Position numbers and translations under genes: made by a program
In this document: positions 1-11,984 of the stretch, piece after piece
Layout of the letters: each line of letters opens with the position of its first letter
How positions within the stretch are numbered: position 1 is the first letter of the stretch
From: Trichobilharzia regenti
Lineage: Eukaryota; Platyhelminthes; Trematoda; Strigeidida; Schistosomatidae
DNA length: 64,000 nucleotides
Direction of reading: 5' to 3'
Assembly (NCBI GenBank): GCA_944472135.2
Contig: OX235262.1
Span: 167,895,509-167,959,508, forward strand
The notes under the pieces: model-generated
The model's database searches: none
Seen by the model: only the letters and a program-made list of their open reading frames with translations
Told to the model about the DNA's origin: nothing

Positions 1-2262
1 ATTCTGCAGTCTACAGGTGCGCAACTTCACTACTTTGCACTTTTTCAAGTTGAAAGTCATGCCACTGGCCACCGCCCAGTCTTCCAGAAGGTTTAGGTCT
101 TCCTGTAGCCTATCTGAGTCCTCCGGACACTTTATCGCCCTCCATATTTTTACGTCGTCAGCGTACAGGAGAGTCGGGCAGCTCAGACGGCGTGGTAGAT
201 CATTGATGAAAATCAAAAACATCAGTGGTCCTAGGATAGAACCCTGCGACACTCCTGATGACGATCTGTGCCAAGATGATCGGACTCGGTTAACCTTAGT
301 GCAAAATTGCCTGTCGGCTAGGTAGTCCTTCAACCATGACAGAAGTGGCTCACCTATGCCTGCCTGGCTTATTTTATGTAGGAGAAGGTCATGGTGAACA
401 GTGTCAAATGCCTTCTCAAAGTCTAGGAAGACCACATGGACTGGTACGTTCAAGTCCCAGCATGATGTCCAGTCGTCCCAAGCTGACAGTAGGTTAGTGA
501 CGCAGGATCTGCCTTTTCTGAAACCATGTTGGGCTTCATGTAGTATATTAGTCCTATCGAAATATTCCCTGATGTGGTCGTCAATAATACTTTCCAGTAC
601 TTTTGATACCACTGGGAGTAGAGCTACTGGTCTATAGCTAGCAGCGTTTTGCCTGTCCCCACCCTTGAAGATTGGAGAAAGGATGGCTCTTTTCCACTCC
701 CTTGGCAGGGTCCCCGAATCCATTGAGTGTTGGAACAAGTCGCACAGGGGTCTACAGAGAGCCTCGGCGCACTGTTTCAGAACAGATGGCCTGATGTCAT
801 CACAACCTGGGGACTTCCCAGGTATGAGTCGCTGTAGCTTCCTTAGTACTATTGCGGGGTTTATTTGGGGAGTAGTCGCTAGGTCTTCCTCCTCTGAAAT
901 AGTGGTGCCACCATTTTGGTCCGTAACTGTAATATCCACATTGCTGTTTAGCTGTTTAGCGAAGGCTGAACTGAATGTTTCAGCCATCTCCAGACTAGTG
1001 AGATATTGACCGTTTGGGCCTACTAAGGCGCATGCCCCTTGGTTTGTCGGTTTTCTTTCCGACATGAATCGGTACAAGTTTTTAGGGTTTGATAGGAGTT
1101 TTTTAGCAAGGTTAGCCTGGAATGACCTTCTGTCCCTCCTGACTCTTGCATTACACCGGTTCCTGAGTTCGAGGTATGCATCATGGTCGGTCTGACTCTT
1201 AGATACACGCCACGTAAACCAAGCCTTCCGCTTTGCTTGCAGAATACGTTGCGTGCCTCTCTTCAACCATGACGTCTTTCTCTTAGGCTGTGTTGTGACT
1301 AAAGGGACGGTATCCGAGATTGCTGTATGGATAATCTTTTTTACCACTTCCCAGTGTTCATCCACAGATAGGTCGTCCCATGCTAAGGGCCAGTCTGCGT
1401 CGGACAAGAGCCTCCGCATTTCAGCATAGTCAGCCTTGCTGTAGCACAGACATGGTCGCGTAACATCCCATTGCAAACGCTCACGGAGGACAAGATCGAA
1501 ACCTATGACTGCATGGTCACTGCTTCCCAGAGGAGTCATGATCTGGACCTTTTCGACGAGTAGCTGGTCACTAGTTAGAATATAATCTAGTTTTGATGAC
1601 TTTCCACTAGGGCCCCACCTAGTGTCGTCTCCAACATTCTCAGTCAGTCCCGTGTTTCGAATAGTTTGCAGTAGGTTTCGGCCAAATTTTCCCTTAGCAC
1701 ACCCGGAGCCGAGGTTCAGTGATGGAGCATTGAAATCTCCAGCTATGGTGATTTGGTCGTAGCCCAAATCTCGTATTCCTGTGATAGTGCTGAGCAGTAG
1801 CTGATTGTGCTCTGCCCCACAGGTGGGAGATCGGTAGATGCCACCCAGTAAGTGCTTGGTGTGGCCTACGGTGAAATGACACCATATGGAGTCTGGGAGT
1901 TCGATAAGTGGTGGGTCCGTTGCGCGCACACATTTAAGTTGCCTATCAAAGTATATAGCAACTCCCCCTCCTTCCTTATTATCCCTGTCTCTTCTGACCA
2001 GTACCATATCACCTATACTGATTTCATTGTCGGCGATAGTGGGGTTTAGCCACGTTTCAGTAAGAATGATTATTTTCAGTTGAAGGTGTGCTTGGAGATT
2101 TCGGAATTCACCTACTTTTCCTCTCAGCCCCCTCACATTGCTATATAGGCAACTGACAGTGAGTCTAACAACCTCAGAGTGTTGTGGGGTAGTTGACGTG
2201 AAACCGTCTGCTGGTGGGGGACTTGATGTTGGAACTAGTTTCGTTATTTTTTCAACAGTCAA
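1..2262 (-). CDS. CR1/Jockey-like non-LTR retrotransposon endonuclease-reverse transcriptase, open at the left edge
   Basis: One uninterrupted reading frame (codon starts at positions divisible by 3) runs on the - strand from a TGA near 2265 to the window edge, about 750 codons. The N-terminal half is an apurinic-type endonuclease: TETWL near 2060, AGDFN near 1735 and SDHAVIGF near 1510. The reverse transcriptase follows: SYRPVALLPVVSK near 615, HGFRKGRS near 520, FLDFEKAFDTVHHD near 410, GVSQGSILGP near 245 and the catalytic YADD at 154-165. These are hallmarks of CR1/Jockey-clade LINEs such as schistosome SR1/Perere elements; the family name is from memory. I checked the frame at nine places and found no break, so this is a young copy, 5'-truncated (no ORF1 seen) and continuing left of the window. 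Confidence 0.9.
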   Translation of the reverse strand, partial: MTVEKITKLVPTSSPPPADGFTSTTPQHSEVVRLTVSCLYSNVRGLRGKVGEFRNLQAHLQLKIIILTETWLNPTIADNEISIGDMVLVRRDRDNKEGGGVAIYFDRQLKCVRATDPPLIELPDSIWCHFTVGHTKHLLGGIYRSPTCGAEHNQLLLSTITGIRDLGYDQITIAGDFNAPSLNLGSGCAKGKFGRNLLQTIRNTGLTENVGDDTRWGPSGKSSKLDYILTSDQLLVEKVQIMTPLGSSDHAVIGFDLVLRERLQWDVTRPCLCYSKADYAEMRRLLSDADWPLAWDDLSVDEHWEVVKKIIHTAISDTVPLVTTQPKRKTSWLKRGTQRILQAKRKAWFTWRVSKSQTDHDAYLELRNRCNARVRRDRRSFQANLAKKLLSNPKNLYRFMSERKPTNQGACALVGPNGQYLTSLEMAETFSSAFAKQLNSNVDITVTDQNGGTTISEEEDLATTPQINPAIVLRKLQRLIPGKSPGCDDIRPSVLKQCAEALCRPLCDLFQHSMDSGTLPREWKRAILSPIFKGGDRQNAASYRPVALLPVVSKVLESIIDDHIREYFDRTNILHEAQHGFRKGRSCVTNLLSAWDDWTSCWDLNVPVHVVFLDFEKAFDTVHHDLLLHKISQAGIGEPLLSWLKDYLADRQFCTKVNRVRSSWHRSSSGVSQGSILGPLMFLIFINDLPRRLSCPTLLYADDVKIWRAIKCPEDSDRLQEDLNLLEDWAVASGMTFNLKKCKVVKLRTCRLQN

Positions 2263-3805
2263 TTCTCAATTTCAGATATTCTCTTCAAATATTCATTTTT
2301 TACTTAGAGGCATGGCGCCAGAATTTAATGCGCTGTTTTTCGATTTTTAACAACCGAAGTGGTTCATTTTCATACGGTTCTTAGTAGTGAAGAAATGACA
2401 AAGATAGGGAATAACTGGTTAATATACAATCAAGAGCGAAAAAAGCAATGATGTGAATATTCAAGTTCCATAGACAGATGGAAGCATGTGGAGAAATTAA
2501 TCGATTTAAGTGGGTAATATTAGCGCACCCTGTTAGAACTAACTCCCGCTTCTCTCCATTTAATTGTAAACTTTGTGCTGATCCAGTGTCAACTTACAGC
2601 CATCTGAATCTTTCTAATGATAGCATGGTGGTGACCAGTTCCGACAGTGTATTTTAGAGCCAGCATGCTGGATCTCAATCCCCCTGGTAAGTAGCCCTTA
2701 ACAGAGTGTCTGGGAAGACACATAATAACCCATTGATAGGATCAATTTTGTTGAGTTTATGTTGATTCTTCGTAATTTTCTCAACAAGACCAAGACAGTT
2801 CCTCTGGCAGTAATAGTCAGTTCTGTAGAGACCTACTTACAAGGGCCTCAACTGCCCAATCTGTGTAAAGATTTACGAGCTACAGAACAAGAAAATTACT
2901 TTGAATCTCCCCCAACATGTAGATACCAAGTATATACAGTGCATCTACACGAGACAAGTTAAGGTTGTTCACATTGCATTTTACCAATGAAAGTAGTGGT
3001 GCCGTTTGTCGGCTTATTTTACTGCTAGCCTTTCCCACTGAAGTTGGTATGTCAGACTGTTATCCGTCGCTCCATGGTACGTCCATCCTCTGCTGCTCCT
3101 CAGAAGTCAGTATCTGCCAACAAATTTTTATGCCAGGATTGCGTTTTTCCCAGACCAGTCAGCAGGGGTTTATCAATCCTGTAGCGACAGCCTAAGCCCA
3201 CGATCTTCTGAGACTCTCCAACATGCATTTGTTTCGGATTTCCATCTAGATTACAGTTCATTCGTGTAGTGAACAGATATGCCTGGGAAAACAGTATGAG
3301 TAATGAATTCGGCAGTTCTTACTTCTAGCCATCAGAATTGGTGCTTTACAACCACGAACGACTTCATGTTACGACTTAAGTAAGTGTAGAACTTGAGCAC
3401 TGTGGTGGAATGTAATTCTATACTAGATAAATTTATTTTAATTATAACACAGTTATGACGCAGTATTAACAGCTGGATGAAATTTCAAGCATGCTCATAA
3501 TCATATCAAATTAGTTACATGCCTGTAACAATTGTCTTATATATTTTTTCTCTCCTTCTGTCTCTCCAGCTTCTCCTTGCTGTTGGTAGGCGCTGCATCA
3601 TTCTGGTTTCAGAGTTGCGGCGCTGAATCGCCAAACAATGCTTTGGTGAATCACCTATCTCTCCACTTATTCATTCAGAATACTACCTAAAGCCTCTTAC
3701 ATTCCTTCTTTACACGGCAGTAATATAAAGGCTTAGAATCCTATGTTATTTTCGTCCCTTTTAATGCTAGTATTGGTTTTTCTATAGTTACTCATATATT
3801 AACTA
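2263..3805. other. Intergenic, no supported gene
   Basis: AT-rich sequence with only short ORFs and no recognisable protein motif. The part around 3375-3530 resembles one arm of the 54584-54785 palindrome (GATAAATTTATTTT followed by a CACAGTT-like stretch), suggesting a decayed member of the same dispersed repeat. Confidence 0.4.
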
Positions 3806-3853
3806 TCTCTGCGGATCCTGGATGGGATGAATCAAAGCCTAAGTATTTATTAC
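3806..3853 (-). mobile_element. Small Penelope-like element fragment
   Basis: The reverse complement matches the PLE coding stretch at about 42593-42640 (encoding NKYLDFDSSHPES). It abuts the CR1-like element that starts near 3854, so it is probably a remnant of the insertion target. Confidence 0.5.
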
Positions 3854-5455
3854 CTTAGAGAACGATGAGGTAGTGGATTTCCCACGTAAAACAGACGAAT
3901 GTTTAAGTGACATAATTTTCGCCACACATGGGATCGATAAAGCTGTTGCATATCTTAAGCTTAGTAACACTACTGGTCCAGACGGTATATCTTCCGCTCT
4001 GCTGAAAAAAGGTGGTAATGACATGGGTTTACTCTTACTCAAGTTATACTCAATTTCATTAAGCGATGGGACATACCCTAACTGCTGGAAGAAGTCTTAT
4101 ATTGTACCTATCCATAAGTACGTGTCTATAGCTGATATCAACAACTACCGCCCCATCAACATCACGTCTGTAGTTTCACGTGTAATGGAAAAGATAGTTA
4201 AGACTCAAATCATTCAGTAATGCTGTCAAATGACCTACTATCCCCATCCCAATACGGTTTCTTAAGTAGAAGGTCGTGCATAACTTGCCACTTAGATTAT
4301 TTTGACTACATTACACAAAGCATTGATAATGGGCGTTCGGTAACAACATTGTTTCTCGACGTTAGCAAGGCCTTCGATAAAGTCCCACATATCAGACTCC
4401 TAACAAAACTCCAATCCTACGGAATAACCGGAAAGCTTCACAAATGGATAAGTTCTTTTCTCACAGAAAGACAGCAATTAGTCAAAATCAACCACCAGTT
4501 GTCTTCCTCAAAGCCGATAACCAGTGGTGTAATACAAGGTAGTGTTCTTGGCCCTATTCTATTCCTCTTATTTATAAATGACATAGTCTCTGTAATCAAG
4601 TATGGCAAGCCATACCTTTTTGCAGATGATCTCAAGATAGTATATGATTATGGGTACGGTGATATGAGCGTCGAAAGCAAGATCCAACAAGACTTAAACG
4701 ATCTAGGCGATTGGAGCGAAAAGTGGCAACTGACTTTCAACCCAGACAAGTGCGGTATAACCCACCTTGGACGCTGGAAACCGATAATGTGCCTATATAT
4801 GTACGGTAAGCTCCTCTCAAAACTGAACACAGTCACAGATCTCGGGATAACATACTCAGATTTATCCTTTTCCGATCATGCAAATAAGGTTGTATCTGAC
4901 TGTAAACGACTTACTGGCTTTGTACTGCGTAACTTCTACACCCAAGAAGCAAGATTAGCTATATATAGGACATGTATCCGTCCCAAACTTGAATATTGTG
5001 CTCTCCTATTTAGTAACCTCAGGTCTGTAGACAGAAAAAAAATCGAAAGTGTCCAGAGATTCCTCACGAAACGCATAATAGGGTTCGACCAACAAGTGGA
5101 ATATGTTGACAGGTGTGTACGTCTGAAATTAGAGCCTCTGTGGTTAAGGAGAGTGAAGTGCAACCTATTTCTACTCTTCAAAGTCATTAGGAAACATTGC
5201 TACAGTAACTCATCCATAACGTGGGAAAATATTAAATCATATCAGCTGCGAAACCACGACTACCTTGTCAAGGTGGCTACCCACAGAAAATCCATTAGGG
5301 CAAACTTTTTCACCATAAAATATTGCACTCTTTGGAACCAACTACCACCTGAAATAAGATGTTGTGAAAACCCTGATGGGTTCAAACGGAGCCTAGAAAG
5401 ACACTTTAACATGTCCACCCTAGCTCGTCTAAAAGACCACAACTGTTGGTAGAAC
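3854..5455 (+). pseudogene. CR1-like reverse transcriptase, 5'-truncated, one frameshift
   Basis: The first frame (to 4220) holds the RT start: LSNTTGPDGI near 3960 and NNYRPINITSVVSRVMEKI near 4140. A -1 shift at 4218-4222 moves into the frame of 4220-5452 (410 codons), which carries QYGFLSRRS, TLFLDVSKAFDKVPH, GVIQGSVLGPILF, the catalytic FADD near 4620, and a CR1-type C-terminus ending in LWNQLPPEIR and a short basic tail. The endonuclease is absent, so the copy is 5'-truncated, as is usual after target-primed reverse transcription. The close relative at 8653-9866 belongs to the same broad clade but is clearly a different family by sequence. Confidence 0.88.
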
Positions 5456-6425
5456 GGAAATTGAAGGCCAGTCCAGTCTTCAGTATAGTCACATACGTAT
5501 ATCTCGACTCTAATACTCACGCAGCGAACGTTAACTAATTTACTGATTTCTATTCTCTATAATTTTCACTAAGTTGTGTTGGTAAAAGTAACACTGGAAA
5601 TAATTGTAATAGCATCCACACCTTTTAACGTTTTACATATGTATATACTAATATAATAATACTTATTAATCATGCATGTTCAATTCTTAAATTAGATTGT
5701 TATTAAAATACTTAAAATGATTAAAATATTAATGCATCAGATGTTCTCTTGCTTTACCACGCTTGTTTCCCTTATAACACTCAATTATTGAGCCTAGTGT
5801 ATTATTTGATATACGAATTATATTATTGGCTATACTCTTATCATATATGGTTTGATTTACTCTACGGCTCCCTGTAGACTAACTACCATTCTTCAGTATA
5901 CACACACTGCAGTATTGTTAACCAAATGCCAAAATTTTGTTGGTTCTATGTTAATATCTTTTTATAATATGTCTAGACACGTTACTTTGCAATGTCAGAT
6001 GTTTACTATATATAAGTACACTAAGTCCTGCCAACCGACCTTACCTTCAGTTCATACTACCTAAATTGAACCCTAACTATAGTGTTCTGCTAAATCTTGC
6101 TCCACTATTCACAATACCTATTCGTTTTACTCTTTAAGTTTTTAACTTCTTATAAAGTAATCTGTTCATTAGGATGCATGCACACATATATAATATGTTC
6201 ATAAAGATGTACGTGGAGACCTATTGGAAGCACTCATTAAGAAAGCTAGGGAGATGGAATATGGGGTACGAACATGTCTGGTACCAAGCAATATATTTGC
6301 GGTAGCCATAATAATCATAGTCTCAGAGCCTAACATCAAAAAAGGAGGGAGGGTGGTGCTAGCTGATCAGTAGATATGGTGGTGGTCACTAAGGTGAATC
6401 ACCCCATTCTGCAGGAACAGCAATA
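5456..6425 (+). repeat. Probable 3' untranslated region of the CR1-like element, ending in a dispersed repeat
   Basis: Non-coding AT-rich sequence follows the RT stop. The last part (about 6140-6425) shares blocks with 18240-18510: AGAGCCTAACAT, AAAAAGGAGGGAGG and TATGGTGGTGGTCAC. That is best explained as the common 3' end of one LINE family, with the second copy strongly truncated. Confidence 0.5.
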
Positions 6426-7740
6426 CGCAATTTGAAGGCTCGAGATATTTCTGATTTTTATGAGGGCTTAGATCTTTATCTTGAAAAAGATAATAATGAA
6501 CGCCTTGACAGATCATGCTTCTACCTTTAAATATATACCATTCACTCAGCCTATTGTTGAGATGCGACCATGTGGGCTCTGCACAGATTTATGGGGCATC
6601 TTATAAACTAACTTGCTGTCCATTGTCGGATCTTTAAATACCACTTCACAATGTCTTATCTCATTTATTTTCCAATAACGTCTTTACTTGATCCTCATTA
6701 TATTCCATTAAACCTAACATTTTATAGCTCTTTATGAATTTGATTCGACTTATTCTATTCCTATTCTCTGTAGGGTACGGTTGCGCACCAAATGCACAAA
6801 AAGGCATAAAATAAAAAACCGGCATAGGGAAAAATGTATTAAAACCAAAAGTGGACATCATGATAGTGCAAACTGTACAGGAAGCATTATACATTGCAAA
6901 TGAACGTTGTCAGCCCAAGGAGTTTCCTTTTATTAATGCATTTATTAGTGATACTTGCACTTACCCATTTCATTACACTTTATTGATTCACCTCAGCACT
7001 TTTACTTTTCTGAAAACAGCTTCCAATCCCTTGTAAACGTTGTACTTACCTAAATATTGGTTGGTTATCGTATGCCGACAACCACGGGATGAAAACGAAA
7101 CGAAGTCGATTTTCCCGCTCAACCTGGAGGACAATTGTACAATTCAATAACTATACAGCCTAGTTCAGACAATGTGTATTTATATATATATCAAATATTT
7201 AACTGTTGAAACATTATTAACTTGTAGACAATCTACGATTTGATATTATATCATACTTGATCGTGCCTGTAAAAATGGCATGAATTTTCATGTAAATTTA
7301 TGTTTATATGAAAATAAAAATTATTATTAAAGTGTGCCGGTTTCCCATAAATGCTGGTATCTAACACACCATCTTGCATTTCGTCTTATTCTGTTATCTG
7401 GCATGGCCAACTCACCCTGTCCATTTTCTAACTGAGAAGTGAATTCGATTCCGTCTAGTATTGAGTTTACATGTATGACAAATCAAGGGATATGTTCAGA
7501 TTTCAGCACGATGAGTGCGTTCTCCATATACCTCCACCATAACCTAGGAGCAGGATTATGCATACTAAGAGCTGTGTGTTCCCAACTATTCATAAATATG
7601 TCTGCCACTAATGGGGATATCGGTGATCCCATTGTCAACTCATTCGTTTGTTTCTATATTTCATCAACCGACGGCAGAGTCCTGCTTTTCACTTGTAATA
7701 CAATGTTAAGCTCATTCCTAACTGCTTACAGAGCTGTATA
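6426..7740. other. No supported gene
   Basis: Contains short ORFs on both strands (for example 7439-7741 on +, 100 codons) without recognisable motifs. A tail-like AATAAAAATTATTATTAAAG at about 7312-7331 may be the 3' end of a decayed LINE. Confidence 0.35.
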
Positions 7741-9866
7741 AATAAGTATAGTATATAAAATAAAATAAAATAAATAAATAAATTTATTCTCATGATACAG
7801 TACATGAGGGACGCCAGTTTACAGGCATCATCAAATTGTTACAGAAATAGGATCATATTATTCAGTCACAATTTACAGTCGATAGCAAAATATGTTTAAC
7901 ATGTACACTGGAGATTATACATACACTTGATAAATGTTAATCCGAATAGTATAAAACATCCTTTTCACTTATGTACAATCATTTCTGTGCATAGTTGGAA
8001 AAATCCGCTAGATTGTCAGTGAGTGCAACACATCAGGAAATACAGAAGTATTGTCTTCGCATTAACAAAAAAACCAGGTCTTTGGTGGATGGGTTATAAG
8101 TGCCTGGGAAAAAAATAAAGCTAGAAGTCAGTTTTCATACATAATTTTCTTGTGTACAGAATCCTTGAATTATAGTTCATTGATGTGTTATTTTGAAATC
8201 AGTGATATGTTTATCTCATTTGATGTGCAATGTCATTGTTGGGAGTAAAATACATAAGCTTTAGACGCATTAATTAATGGATTTCTACTGCTTGTGGGTA
8301 TTTACTTCTCGTGAGGAAGGTTTTTGAATTTTAGTTGTTCCGACAGGAGTTGTGGATATTGACTGCTCAGCAACATTATGGATATAAGTTCATCACATTA
8401 TCTCAGGAATGTTGGGTTGTAGTTGGTGATGCATATATGATGTCCGACGAGCGTACATCTGTCCATGTGATGTTGTGGTGAGTTATAACCTTTTTCATGT
8501 TGTCAGTTTATGTCCATTTTATTCCACTTATTGTGTTGGGTAGAAGTTTTACAAACGAAACTTCTTGTCTGTTTGAGAGTAAGTATCTTAATCGTTAATG
8601 TTTTATCTAAAATTATAAATATAGGCAAAAACAACAGGTGTAGTATTTAAGCTTATACATTAAATGGACCTATAATTTCGGAGGCTCTCAGATAGGAACT
8701 AAGACTACTGTCGTTTGCAAACTCGTGTAGTTTGTCGTTAAGCACTTTTTTGAAGGAAGCCAATGTACCTGCTTGACGCATTTCCATTGGTAGTTTATTC
8801 CATATCTGTGCATACCTAATCAAATAAAACTTTTGCCTGGTAGCTGTTTTACATTGTTCAATAGCTACTGTACCCTTAGTGTGTCTTAGTTTGTAGACAC
8901 TGTCATCTGAAAGTCGAATGCCATTAGTAGAGGTAAAAACTAAGTGGTTTAGAAGCTTATAGTAAAGTGTTAAGTTTAGTCTCAGGCGTCTTAGCCATAG
9001 TGTTTCTAATCCTAGGGTGTCACATCTAGTGGAGTAGTTCGCACCATTTTCGGTTCCGAGTAATTTTGACGTGAAGTACCTCTGCACTCCCTCGACTTTC
9101 AATTTGTCCTCTATGCGTATACTACTATACATGAATGAACAGTAATCAAATAAAGGACGCACACAAACCTTGTACAACAGAATTCTGGACTCATTTCTGT
9201 AAAAGTTCCTGAGTAGAAAGCCGATAAGTCTGCGTGACTTTGACACTTGTTTGGAGATATGTTCAGAAAATGATAAGTCATGTTAGTATTTCAGTCCTAG
9301 GTCCAATACAGATTCCAGTCGTAAAAGTGCATGGCCTTGAATTGTCAGGTCAAGTTCTAAATTGTTGCAACCTATGCAGAGCCAGCCACATTTGTCGACA
9401 TTAAACTGGAGTTGCCAGGTGTCACACCATCTGTCCATTTTTTCTAATTCTTGCTGTATGGCGTTTAATGTTATTCCGAGATCTGTGTTCTTGCATTTAT
9501 AGGTCACTTTTAAGTCATCTGCATATAGTATTGGTTTACCAACACTAAAGCATTCACAGATACTGTTTATATATATTATGAATAGGAGTGGGCCTAATAC
9601 ACTTCCCTGGATTACACCACTACTTACAGGTTTTGGCCTTGAGATTATCGAGCCAACTTTTGTTATCTGATTCCTGTCACGGAGAAATGATTTTATCCAG
9701 CTCAGGAGAGGGTCACATATCCCTAGTGAGCATAACCTGCTGACTAGCAGATTATGGGGGACTCTATCGAAGGCTTTTGTTATATCGAAGTATAGCACAA
9801 TTACTAGTTCTCTGTTGTCCCTGCTTCGTGTAACTTCATTGAAAAAGTCTATGTGACAGGTCGCCT
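7741..9866 (-). mobile_element. CR1-like non-LTR retrotransposon, second family, 5'-truncated
   Basis: In - orientation the element runs from a truncated RT near 9866 through a roughly 900-bp 3' UTR to a tail of A/T pentamers and tetramers at 7755-7785 (AAAAT and AAAT units on the + strand). Both features are typical of LINE insertions. Confidence 0.75.
8653..9866 (-). pseudogene. CR1-like reverse transcriptase with a single in-frame stop
   Basis: Translation from the truncated 5' end gives CHIDFFNEVTR, LYFDITKAFDRVPHNLL, GVIQGSVLGPLLF, the catalytic YADD near 9515, and a C-terminal region with LWLRRLRLNL and IWNKLPMEMR. The frame is continuous except for one TAA at 9283-9285, after the residues LDLGLKY; coding resumes in the same frame with HDLSFSEHISKQVSKSRR. 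A single nonsense change has therefore inactivated an otherwise complete RT segment. Function inferred from the family: target-primed reverse transcription. Confidence 0.9.
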
Positions 9867-9937
9867 ATATAAAAACTAACCGTGCTTTCACCTTTTTCCA
9901 ATCGAATTTCTTCCAGCTTGTTTCAATACACAGCAGA

Positions 9938-10140
9938 TAGTTTATTTATTTTTGTTTTTGATTACAGCTTGATTCCACGCTGTATTTTTGGTACAAGTGT
10001 GGAATTTTCAGCATGGATATTGGTAGCCCAAATTTTGCAGGCCGACCATAGATATCAGGTGTGAGTCGGCAGGGGATCGAACCTCGGACCATGTGCATGG
10101 TCGGCGAGAGTCCTAAACACTGTGCTACCGACGCACAAAT
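9938..10140 (-). repeat. tRNA-derived SINE B (copy 1)
   Basis: The reverse strand has a B-box (GGTTCGATCCC) and a tRNA-like arm with ACCATGTGCATGGT, then the family body (TATCTATGGTCGGCCTGCAA, CTGAAAATTCCA, AATCAAGCTGTAATC) and an A-rich tail (+ strand TTTATTTATTTTTG). Other copies are at 13130, 36740, 38944 and 61856. Confidence 0.8.
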
Positions 10141-10455
10141 TTTCATTGGTCTCAGTTTAGAGACCGTTGCATAAATTACACTGCAAAGAACAGATACTAC
10201 ACACGATCTCAACTGAGAGAGCGGAGAAGCGACAACCTAGAATTCGAACTAGCTTTAGAATGGCATAACACTGGGGCCGAATATTTAGATAAATTGTGTC
10301 TCACGGTGTTTCTAAGGCCAACTACTGGTTTGATGGCGTATCCCGATTTATGAATTCCGGTAGTCTCAGACATTCTACTGGGCTAATTGGCTTTTGGTAT
10401 ATGACTAAACCATTTTGACTCTTTGACGGCACATATACTAAAACTGGAACGATAT

Positions 10456-10695
10456 GCGTCGGTGGCACAGTGGTTAGGACGCTGTCCGACCATGCACATG
10501 GTCCGAGGTTCGATCCCCGGCCAACGCACTCCTTTACCTCGCTAAGCCATAAATAATGCTGGTAATGAGGAAAGGTTGGGCATTGGGCTAGCAACCCCAT
10601 CCTGTAAAATAATAAAACACTGCTACAGAAACTTCAAGCAACTAGCTTGAAGCCGTATGTTCCACTGGGAACGTGAAAAAACAAAAAGAAAAAAA
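10456..10695 (+). repeat. tRNA-derived SINE A (copy 1)
   Basis: Has an A-box (TGGCACAGTGG, about 10463) and a B-box (GGTTCGATCCC, about 10508), then the body ending in CTTGAAGCCGTATGTTCCAC and an A-rich tail. The tail matches the 3' end of the RTE-like LINE fragments in this window (see findings). Confidence 0.85.
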
Positions 10696-10846
10696 TTTTG
10701 ACGCACCCAACTGTGACTTCATGCGACATACTAGATCACTAGTAATTTTTCGATTTTATACATAATAATATGATTACTGTTGCATTAATCTTGTCCAAAT
10801 GTGCAACAACTGTTTTTGTGGTTTCTGAAGCTTTTCAGAGACTTTA

Positions 10847-11205
10847 TGTAAATATAGTTGAAGATTGAACGATCAATTCATGGTTGTTTGCTCAAACCCA
10901 ACTCCTTCATATTTTTCACGGGAGTCATCGATAGTGCGGTCATCGTCCCATCGTTCGCTGTTCAGTGAAGATATAAAAGCTGTCAGAAGTAATATCTTGA
11001 TTTATTGTTGTAATATTTGTTCTTAGACCTTAGTTTATTATGCTGCTTATATGTCGGTGTTAAAATAAAGAATTCTCGAGTCGCCAATCGGCGTTCTGGT
11101 TTTCGCGTCCGTTAGTACCAAGCGTTTCTGAAAGGCTTCGAGGGACAGCGAGAGGCCCGGCGTAGCAAGAGCCGGGCATTAACGGTTTTTGAGACGTGAT
11201 TGACA
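10847..11205 (+). mobile_element. Long terminal repeat, LTR family 1 (copy A)
   Basis: A 359-bp LTR, alignable over its length to 11448-11806 (inverted), 13852-14162 and 19019-19283 (inverted). It starts with a decayed TGTAA (family start TGTCA) and ends TGACA at 11201-11205. It contains AATAAAG as a possible polyadenylation signal. No matching target duplication is seen; it may be the 5' LTR of the decayed gypsy element that ends at 14162. Confidence 0.75.
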
Positions 11206-11447
11206 CACCATTTCTCTTAGTGAAACTTTCTTCTGATGTCTTAGTGTCAAGGCACATTGTGCTCTGTCTTGTTCCACAGGAGTTCTGTCTCTTTCAGTCA
11301 ATGCTACTTCTATAATGGGAATGACATCTTCCATTTCTAGTCTGTTAAAGACTGAATCAAAGTATCACTAGGGTCGACCACTTGCTGTATTACTTTGGAT
11401 CACCTGTGGGTTATATCTAGAATGGTGGCTGGTACGATCACACCAGC
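11206..11447. other. Spacer between LTR A and solo LTR B
   Basis: No recognisable coding sequence; it could be decayed internal gypsy sequence. It ends with CCAGC (11443-11447), the left copy of the duplication flanking the next LTR. Confidence 0.4.
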
Positions 11448-11806
11448 TGTCAGCCACGTCTCGTAAACCGTCAATGCCCATCTCTTGCTACGCTCGGGCT
11501 CACGCTCTTCCTTGAAGTTTCTCAGAAACGCTTAGTAATAACGGACGCGAAAACCAAAACACCGATTGGCCACTCGAGAATTTTTTATTGTAACACCAAC
11601 ATATAAAAAATGTTATCATTAAGGTCTGTGAACAAATATTACAATAATAAATCACAATATTACTTCTGACGGTTTTCTGCTGACTTCTTTCTGAACAGCG
11701 ACCGATGAGACGATGACTGTCGTATTGATGCCTCCGCGAAAATTGGGGAAGTTGGTTTTGAGCAAACAACCATGAATTGATCGTTCAATCTTCAACTACA
11801 CTGACA
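11448..11806 (-). mobile_element. Solo LTR, LTR family 1 (copy B), with 5-bp target duplication
   Basis: A 359-bp LTR in - orientation. Its termini on the + strand are TGTCA (11448-11452) and TGACA (11802-11806). It is flanked on both sides by CCAGC (11443-11447 and 11807-11811), a 5-bp direct duplication expected from an LTR integrase. With no internal sequence it is a solo LTR formed by recombination between the two LTRs of a full element. Confidence 0.88.
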
Positions 11807-11984
11807 CCAGCCTATATGTTTAGCTTGCCAAAGAGAAGAGAGAACTACGTGGGAACAAGAGGAAACTTAGTTAAGTTGGGCAAACAACTTAATGAAGAGC
11901 TCAAACGAGTGGGCTACCTAACACCGCCTTGTTAAGGTAGGATTTTATGTGGTATTTACTCATCTAACTCCGAGTGTCTCTGCT

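Noticed and set aside
4218..4222. TAATG stop-start overlap between two RT reading frames, as used for termination-reinitiation between retrotransposon ORFs.
   Set aside because: The join falls inside the RT domain, not between ORF1 and ORF2, so it is a frameshift mutation that happens to make TAATG.
9938..10140. A genuine tRNA gene based on A- and B-boxes.
   Set aside because: The cloverleaf is incomplete and the same 200-bp unit recurs five times with an A-rich tail, so it is a SINE.
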